Part shown: one piece after another, positions 58,628-64,000 of the stretch
How the letters are laid out: each line of letters begins with the position of its first letter
How positions within the stretch are numbered: the first letter of the stretch is position 1
Assembly (NCBI GenBank): GCA_947382645.1
Contig: CANDAE010000013.1
Coordinates: 37,583 to 101,582, forward strand
Reading direction: 5' to 3'
DNA: 64,000 bases
Source: Suilimivivens sp009774465
GTDB lineage: Bacteria; Bacillota; Clostridia; Lachnospirales; Lachnospiraceae
Notes under the pieces: model-generated
Told to the model about the DNA's origin: nothing
The model's database searches: none
What the model saw: the letters and a program-made list of their open reading frames with translations, nothing else
Made by a program: the position numbers and the translations under genes

Positions 58628-59812
58628 TTATTTAAAGTTATATATTTCTTTTATTTTCCTTAGCAAAAATGCCAAAACACGTTTGTCATTATCCGTCAAA
58701 TCAATCACTTCATCACTGGAATGCTTTGAATGGCTTGAGAAATTAATAATTCTGTTCTCATATAGATGAGCACTGCCATCATCTATTTTTTTTAATAAAT
58801 CGCCCCAATTATCATATCCTAAAAATGTAGCAGTTTTCTCTAAAATATTTCTCAGAAAATTAAAATGATACTTTTTCACTTGCTCCATTTCAATTGCCTT
58901 TTCAATCTCTGATAATAAATAGAGATGATATGAAAAGGGTGAGTCGTTACTCTGATTTATTAATTCATACTCACCTTCATTAACTTTTTTAAATAAATAT
59001 TTTTTATATTGTCCCTTCTTAAATTCATTATGGAGAACATTATAAAAAAGAGGGTTATGAGTTGTAATAATAAATTTTAAATTTGATTTGCTTGATTTAA
59101 GTATTTTTGCTAAATCTACTGCTAACTCAATCAAATGATTTTCATCAAGCGAACTTACCGGATCATCTATAAATACATATTCCAAATTATCAAATTGATT
59201 TGTCTCTCTCTCACTTTCATCTGGAACATTTAAAACATTAACAATCTCTTCTAGTAACGAATAAAATACACTCCATACAAAACAACTTTCTTCTCCTTTA
59301 GAAATTTTGATATTATTTGAATATTCGTCATTTCCACGTTGATAAGAAAATGTTACTTCTGTAAATGCATTAACTGTAACCTCTTCTTCCTTAGTTTTAA
59401 CAGTATATTTCGCATTAAACTGCGGCATCAATTTTTTATCTGTATAATACTGAAAATTTTCAATTACGTTAGCATCCTGACCTTGTTCTTCAAAAATCCA
59501 CTTAGTAAAACTGTTTGGATGAATCTTTAATCTGGGTGCCACGTCATTTTCCAAATCATTGTCCCAATAAAATAAATCTTCTGTAAATGCATTGTAATAA
59601 ATAACTTTTTTGTTTGTCAAACCAACATCTTCTATCTCCTCAGATTTTGGATCAATTAAATCTCTAAATGCTTTTGATAATCTTGTTTTTCCTGTACCAT
59701 TAAAGGCATAAATCAATTGAATTTTTACATCGGATTCACTTGCGCTTCTTGCATTTATTATATTCTTTGCCTCTTTTAATTGCGTTGCAATTTCATTCAA
59801 ATTTTTCCCCAT
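58628..59812 (-). CDS. prrC: PrrC-type anticodon nuclease (tRNA-cleaving toxin silenced by the type I RM complex)
   Basis: 394 residues, the same size as Escherichia coli PrrC (396). An N-terminal ABC-like ATPase domain has Walker A FNGTGKTR (37-44), a signature-like SKGEES (171-176), and Walker B YVFIDDPVSSLDENH (212-226). The C-terminal nuclease domain keeps the catalytic triad by alignment from memory: Arg321 and Glu325 (LRNILEKTATFLGY) and His361 (INFSSHS), equivalent to R320, E324 and H356. PrrC cuts tRNA-Lys in the anticodon loop when the RM complex is inhibited by a phage. Starts with MGKNLNEIA. It lies between hsdS and hsdR, 9 and 2 bases away. Confidence 0.9.
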   Translation of the reverse strand: MGKNLNEIATQLKEAKNIINARSASESDVKIQLIYAFNGTGKTRLSKAFRDLIDPKSEEIEDVGLTNKKVIYYNAFTEDLFYWDNDLENDVAPRLKIHPNSFTKWIFEEQGQDANVIENFQYYTDKKLMPQFNAKYTVKTKEEEVTVNAFTEVTFSYQRGNDEYSNNIKISKGEESCFVWSVFYSLLEEIVNVLNVPDESERETNQFDNLEYVFIDDPVSSLDENHLIELAVDLAKILKSSKSNLKFIITTHNPLFYNVLHNEFKKGQYKKYLFKKVNEGEYELINQSNDSPFSYHLYLLSEIEKAIEMEQVKKYHFNFLRNILEKTATFLGYDNWGDLLKKIDDGSAHLYENRIINFSSHSKHSSDEVIDLTDNDKRVLAFLLRKIKEIYNFK

Positions 59813-59821
59813 ATTGTACCT

Positions 59822-60991
59822 CTATATCTTCTTTTCGAAAAGTAATAACTTATCTCTGTAATATTCATATTGTTTTCTTCGTAATTCTATTTCAACTGGC
59901 AAGCCAATATTATGACTTATACAAATGGATTCAAAATTATCTAATACATTTGCATAGCGTTCCTGCACCTCTAACGACGGAAGTGGAATTTCTATATTTT
60001 CTATTGATGGAACACTGGAATGAACTACTTTACTTTTTATTTTTCCTTTGCTTTTTTGCTGTCTTGCATCATATGTTGATAACACATATGATAAATACTT
60101 AGGATTTTGTTTGTGCTTCATGACAACAATGTCGCCACCAGCCAAACATTTTTCATTTCCAACATATGCGGTACACTTTGCAATATCTTCAACACTCTCA
60201 CCAGTAATTGCAAATAAAATATCTCCATGCTCAAAATACCTTGGAGATGGAACATATTCTGGCTGTGTATGAGACATACACTTATCAAACCATGTGTTAT
60301 AAGTGGTATAAATTTCCCCGTATCTAACACATGGAATACCATCAGGTGTCACTTGATCACGTTTGATTCCGGCGCCGCGATAGATTTCAGTCGCAATATC
60401 TTTTAGCTTAACCATAGGAATTCGTTTATCAGCAGCTAACAGCGTATCCCGATAGTATTCATATTGTTTCTTTCTCTCCATGAGTTCTACCATAAGCTCT
60501 GCTATAAGCTTCGTGAATTTATCCAGTATATGGACAATTTCCCTTTGCACTGGCATTGGTGGAACCGGAATCCTTATTGCTGAATATTGACTAATCCATA
60601 GCCTTTTATGTTCATCAGATACAAGCCCTATGTTTCCCATTACATGAAAAGCATATCGCATCATTATTTCATTTTCATCAGCTGTAAGTATTTTCATTGC
60701 AGAAGATTTGACTTTAAACGGAAAATTAACCCATTTAAACGCTCCCGTAAAATCATCAAAAATTATTACAGGATTTTCCTCTGATGCATTATATATCCCT
60801 TCGTTTTCTCCTGTATACCCCAATATAAAGGATTGTCCCGCAGTAAGTACCGGAATGGAACTATCATCTCTATAATCCGTACTACTGACTATATAAAATG
60901 TTGGTTGCTCATATTTCACAACATCCCCTATTGCTTTGTACTCTACTCCATCAGGACATAATGCCTCAAGTAATTCATCTAATTTACTCAT
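59822..60991 (-). CDS. hsdS: Type I restriction specificity subunit (HsdS)
   Basis: 389 residues with two target-recognition domains (about 1-150 and 185-350), each followed by a conserved coiled-coil region with near-identical ends (KKQYEYYRDTLL around 172-183 and RKQYEYYRDKLL around 370-381). TRD ends show LPSLEVQERYANVLDNF and MPVQREIVHILDKF. It sets the bipartite DNA target of methylation and restriction. Only one hsdS is present and no recombinase or silent hsdS copy is nearby, so phase variation by shuffling is not supported. Confidence 0.94.
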   Translation of the reverse strand: MSKLDELLEALCPDGVEYKAIGDVVKYEQPTFYIVSSTDYRDDSSIPVLTAGQSFILGYTGENEGIYNASEENPVIIFDDFTGAFKWVNFPFKVKSSAMKILTADENEIMMRYAFHVMGNIGLVSDEHKRLWISQYSAIRIPVPPMPVQREIVHILDKFTKLIAELMVELMERKKQYEYYRDTLLAADKRIPMVKLKDIATEIYRGAGIKRDQVTPDGIPCVRYGEIYTTYNTWFDKCMSHTQPEYVPSPRYFEHGDILFAITGESVEDIAKCTAYVGNEKCLAGGDIVVMKHKQNPKYLSYVLSTYDARQQKSKGKIKSKVVHSSVPSIENIEIPLPSLEVQERYANVLDNFESICISHNIGLPVEIELRRKQYEYYRDKLLLFEKKI

Positions 60992-61032
60992 CCGTTATTC
61001 TCACCTCACCACAATAAGTTCTTTATCTATAT

Positions 61033-62580
61033 CTATCCTCCAATTTCTGCAATGATTTCATCTATTTCAGCACGAAGGTTATCTATATTTTTCACTGTTT
61101 TCTTAATTTCAGCATTCAAAACATTAATATCAATAATCTCTCTCTTATCTTTCGCCTTAACATAAGAACTTACTGATAAATTATAATTTTCTTCCGCAAT
61201 TTTATCATTATCTACAGATTTTGCGACATATTCTTTATCTTCTTTGTTAGCAAATAATTGTATAATTGCTTGAATATGTTTCTCCGTCAATATATTATTA
61301 TTAGTTTCTTTTTTGTAGAACTCCTCGCCACTTGCGTCTATAAACTGAATTTTAGTATCTGCTTTATGCTTTGAAAGTACCAATATATTTACGGCAATTG
61401 AAGTGCCATAAAAAAGATTGGACGGAAGTGAAATAACTGTTTCAATAAAATTGTTGTCTACTAAATACTTCCTGATTTTTTGCTCTGCTCCCCCACGATA
61501 AAATATACCTGGAAAGCATACAATAGCTGCACGCCCTTTACTGGAAAGGTAATTAAGACTATGAAGAACAAATGCAAAATCTGCTTTTGATTTTGGTGCA
61601 AGTATTCCTGCTGGTGCAAAACGTTCATCATTAATAAGCGTAGGATCATCATTTCCAATCCAATTAATTGAATACGGTGGATTGGATACAATTGCATCAA
61701 AAGGTTTGTCATCTACAAAACATGGATTTAAAAGAGTATTTCCAAGTGCAATATTAAACTTATCATAGTTCACATTATGCAAAAACATATTCATACGCGC
61801 GAGATTATATGTTGTATGATTAATTTCCTGCCCAAAGAACCCATCTTCAATGATGTGCTCATCAAATTGCCTCTTTGCCTGCAACAGCAATGAACCAGAT
61901 CCCGCCGCCGGATCATAAATTTTATTAATTGTTGTCTGACCATGTATTGCAAGCTTCGCAATAAGTTCAGATACACATTGAGGAGTAAAAAATTCTCCAC
62001 CGGACTTTCCTGCATTTGCAGCATAGTTGGAAATTAGATATTCATATGCATCGCCAAATAAATCTATTTGATTATCCTCAAACTTTCCAAATTCAAGCCC
62101 TTCAACGCCTTTTATTACTGCCGCTAAACGTGTGTTTTTATCCTTTACAGTATTTCCCAGTCTATTACTTGTTGTATCAAAATCCGCAAATAGACCTTTA
62201 ATATCCAGTTCAGATGGATAACCACTTGCAGAGTTCTCAATAGAATCAAATATTGCTTTTAAATCTGTATTTAAACTGTCATTTGTATTTGCCTTTTTTG
62301 CAACATTACAAAACAATTGACTTGGATAAATAAAGTATCCTTTTGTTTTAACAGCATCTTCTATTATTTCTTTTGTTATTATTTTATCATCAAGTTCTGC
62401 ATAGTTTATGCTGTCATCTCCACCTTCAATATAATTAGAAAAATTTTCGCTAATAAAACGATAAAAAAGTGTTCCCAGGACATATTGTTTAAAATCCCAG
62501 CCATCTACAGAGCCGCGAACTTCATTCGCAATTTTCCAAATTTGAGAGTGTAATTCTGATCTTTGTGCTGCACTTGACAT
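61033..62580 (-). CDS. hsdM: Type I restriction modification methyltransferase (HsdM)
   Basis: 515 residues. SAM motif I DPAAGSGS at 223-230 and motif IV NPPY at 300-303 define an N6-adenine methyltransferase. The N-terminal region (ELHSQIWKIANEVRGSVDGW) is the type IC HsdM multimerisation domain. It methylates the site recognised by HsdS and protects the host. First gene of the operon, with GGAGG six bases before ATG 62580 and an extended -10 promoter at 62673-62681. The operon is visibly more AT-rich than its neighbours, consistent with horizontal acquisition. Confidence 0.95.
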   Translation of the reverse strand: MSSAAQRSELHSQIWKIANEVRGSVDGWDFKQYVLGTLFYRFISENFSNYIEGGDDSINYAELDDKIITKEIIEDAVKTKGYFIYPSQLFCNVAKKANTNDSLNTDLKAIFDSIENSASGYPSELDIKGLFADFDTTSNRLGNTVKDKNTRLAAVIKGVEGLEFGKFEDNQIDLFGDAYEYLISNYAANAGKSGGEFFTPQCVSELIAKLAIHGQTTINKIYDPAAGSGSLLLQAKRQFDEHIIEDGFFGQEINHTTYNLARMNMFLHNVNYDKFNIALGNTLLNPCFVDDKPFDAIVSNPPYSINWIGNDDPTLINDERFAPAGILAPKSKADFAFVLHSLNYLSSKGRAAIVCFPGIFYRGGAEQKIRKYLVDNNFIETVISLPSNLFYGTSIAVNILVLSKHKADTKIQFIDASGEEFYKKETNNNILTEKHIQAIIQLFANKEDKEYVAKSVDNDKIAEENYNLSVSSYVKAKDKREIIDINVLNAEIKKTVKNIDNLRAEIDEIIAEIGG

Positions 62581-62672
62581 ATAATACCTCCAATTAATAT
62601 ACTAAACTCTATCTAAGAGCATCATTCCATAATAGTATTCTTTCACAATTTAAATCCTAACAGTTACAGGAT

Positions 62673-62681
62673 ATTATACCA
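62673..62681 (-). promoter_or_regulatory. Extended -10 promoter of the hsd-prrC operon
   Basis: Minus-strand TGGTATAAT, a perfect TATAAT with a TGn extension, about 93 bases before hsdM. No convincing -35 box. Confidence 0.55.
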
Positions 62682-62783
62682 TACTACAGTGCAAACTAAA
62701 AGCAAAGGTTAGCCAGCATAAATCTTTAAACAGTAATTTAATTCGCTGTCTGATTCGTCATTTATAAAGAAGCGCAATAGGAA

Positions 62784-62819
62784 AGGACATTTCCCAGTAT
62801 TTCTACTGAAAAATGTCCT
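62784..62819 (-). terminator. Terminator of the rplM-rpsI operon
   Basis: AGGACATTT (62784-62792) pairs with AAATGTCCT (62811-62819), with an inner CAGTA / TACTG stem. It lies about 34 bases after the rpsI stop codon and separates the ribosomal operon from hsd. Confidence 0.7.
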
Positions 62820-62852
62820 ATACATATCACTGATATTTTCATTCCCGAAAGA

Positions 62853-63248
62853 TTATCTCTTGGAGAACTGCGGTGCACGACGAGCTGCTTTGAGACCGTA
62901 TTTCTTTCTTTCTTTCATACGAGGATCTCTTGTTAAGAAACCTGCTTTTTTAAGAACTGGTCTGTAATCGGCATCTACCTGCAGCAATGCTCTGGAAATA
63001 CCATGTCTGATTGCACCAGCCTGGCCTGTATAACCGCCGCCATGTACATTTACAAGTACATCATACTTGTCAACTGTATCAGTAGCAACCATAGGCTGGC
63101 GAACGATAACCTTCAAAGTTTCAAGTCCAAAATATTCATCTATCGGTCTTTTATTAATTGTAATTTCACCTTTACCGGGCATTAAATATACTCTGGCAAT
63201 TGATTTTTTTCTTCTACCTGTTCCGTAGAATCTTGCTGATTTAGCCAT
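62853..63248 (-). CDS. rpsI: 30S ribosomal protein S9
   Basis: 131 residues: FYGTGRRKKSIARVYLMPG near the N-terminus, VHGGGYTGQAGAIRHGISRAL in the middle (given in part) and the invariant C-terminal KKAPQFSKR-type tail (RAPQFSKR), which contacts P-site tRNA. Normal length. Second gene of the rplM-rpsI operon, 25 bases after rplM. Confidence 0.98.
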   Translation of the reverse strand: MAKSARFYGTGRRKKSIARVYLMPGKGEITINKRPIDEYFGLETLKVIVRQPMVATDTVDKYDVLVNVHGGGYTGQAGAIRHGISRALLQVDADYRPVLKKAGFLTRDPRMKERKKYGLKAARRAPQFSKR

Positions 63249-63273
63249 TTTGATTTTCTCCTTTCAGTCCCTT

Positions 63274-63702
63274 TTAAAATGTTAATACTTCGGGTTTCTG
63301 AGCTGCATGCTTATGCTCAGGACCTGCATATACATAAAGCTTGGTGTACATCTGTCTTCCTAAAGGTCCTTTGGGAAGCATGCCTTTCACTGCAAGTTCT
63401 ACCACCTTTTCAGGCTTCTTGGCCATCATTTCACGTAAGGTAGTCTGCTTCATTCCACCAACATAATCTGAGTGATGATAGTATATCTTCTGATCCAGCT
63501 TCCTGCCTGTTACTTTCACCTTATCAGCATTAACAACAATTACATAATCGCCTGTGTCAATGTGAGGTGTAAAAATTGCCTTGTTTTTTCCTCTTAAAAC
63601 TTTAGCCACTTCTGAAGCCAAACGTCCTAATGTCATATTTGCAGCGTCCACTACATACCATTTTCTATCGATTGTAGCAGGACTGGCCATAAATGTTTTC
63701 AT
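63274..63702 (-). CDS. rplM: 50S ribosomal protein L13
   Basis: 142 residues with DRKWYVVDAANMTLGRLAS near the N-terminus, GDYVIVVNADKVKVTGRK, KMYYHHSDYVGG-type region and MLPKGPLGRQMYTKLYVYAG. Assembly-initiating large-subunit protein. GGAGG precedes the ATG. The leader upstream of about 190 bases may autoregulate the operon. Confidence 0.98.
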   Translation of the reverse strand: MKTFMASPATIDRKWYVVDAANMTLGRLASEVAKVLRGKNKAIFTPHIDTGDYVIVVNADKVKVTGRKLDQKIYYHHSDYVGGMKQTTLREMMAKKPEKVVELAVKGMLPKGPLGRQMYTKLYVYAGPEHKHAAQKPEVLTF

Positions 63703-63890
63703 GATATTTCCTCCATTTAAAATTGGTTCTTCCGATATCCGCCATTCTTCCGCCAGATGTCCGGGCCGGCAAAATTCTTTTGAATACCTTCAAAGTATCT
63801 ATTGATAACACCTTATCTAGGGATTGATGCCTTCCGGTACTTACACGTACCATAACAGCACCAGACAAAGCATTACATAACTTCGCAACA
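63703..63890 (-). promoter_or_regulatory. 5' leader of rplM, possible L13 autoregulatory leader
   Basis: About 188 bases between the predicted start and rplM. It contains a GGTAC / GTACC hairpin near 63836-63851 and a GC-rich segment around 63750-63772. Firmicute L13 leaders of this kind bind L13 to regulate the operon. I have not matched this leader to the known motif. Confidence 0.35.
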
Positions 63891-63897
63891 CTGAATA

Positions 63898-63926
63898 ATT
63901 ATATTATACGCGTCCGCGTGTGTCAA
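63898..63926 (-). promoter_or_regulatory. rplM-rpsI promoter
   Basis: A consensus sigma-A promoter on the minus strand: TTGACA (63921-63926), exactly 17 bases, TATAAT (63898-63903). Confidence 0.85.
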
Positions 63927-64000
63927 CCATATTTTCACTTTTTCTAACGGGAGTTTGACAGTTGAATGATAGAAAAAACACCTGCAGGCCGCATAATACC

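Noticed and set aside
59822..60991. Phase-variable hsdS shuffling locus
   Set aside because: Only one hsdS gene and no recombinase or partial hsdS copy is present in the window.

Overview
The window looks like a chromosomal segment of a low-to-mid GC gut Firmicute, most likely family Lachnospiraceae (Blautia-like). This rests on the Gram-positive gene set (AgrC/AgrA-type and VanS-type two-component systems, CarD regulator, lipoprotein-anchored ABC binding proteins, a type I glutamine synthetase next to an ANTAR protein, consensus ribosome binding sites), a decayed gene that I recall as a Lachnospiraceae family, and large dispersed palindromic repeats. The genus is an inference. I saw no tRNA, rRNA, CRISPR array, integrase or intact insertion sequence.

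Layout. 0-6.4 kb: end of a HAD hydrolase, a DUF4143 ATPase, and a DedA / glycosyltransferase / response regulator / sensor kinase run. 6.6-14.7 kb: an AT-rich accessory stretch with an AgrC/AgrA-like pair lacking agrB and agrD, a lipoprotein, a SnoaL-like protein, a decayed nuclease-like gene, a nitroreductase, a DUF4180 protein, an AraC regulator, a cupin and a GNAT enzyme. Two copies of a short palindromic element lie here. 14.8-24.6 kb: housekeeping genes (ANTAR-glnA, nadE, hslO, a methyltransferase, a DUF368 transporter, hisC, a glycosyltransferase), bordered by two copies of a roughly 270-bp nested palindrome. 25-34 kb: two multi-spanning membrane proteins, an amino-acid ABC transporter behind an ARG-box-like site, and a large anchored surface protein with His/Cys-rich repeats. 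34.2-40.2 kb: a TetM/EF-G-like GTPase fused to a NYN (YacP/Rae1-like) nuclease, a phosphoglycerate-mutase-like phosphatase, CarD, an Rpn-family nuclease and a GNAT enzyme. 40.2-50.3 kb: a glycoside-utilisation locus (SIS isomerase, FAD oxidoreductase, GH2 beta-mannosidase-like enzyme, sugar ABC transporter, ROK kinase and a divergent ROK repressor). 50.3-55.4 kb: membrane and regulatory genes including a PAS-CPBP fusion, a MerR regulator with a classic 19-bp-spacer promoter, an HD hydrolase and the relic of a degraded gene. 55.5-62.6 kb: a complete type I restriction-modification operon hsdM-hsdS-prrC-hsdR. 62.8-64 kb: rplM-rpsI with a consensus promoter.

The two most notable systems are the hsd operon carrying a PrrC-type anticodon nuclease in the same gene order as the Escherichia coli prr locus, with its R-E-H catalytic triad conserved, and the GTPase-NYN fusion. 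The fusion joins a protein of the type that enters the ribosomal A site to a domain related to the A-site mRNA endonuclease Rae1. The palindromic repeats at 16.9 and 24.7 kb differ at three positions in one arm, and each change is matched by a complementary change in the other arm.
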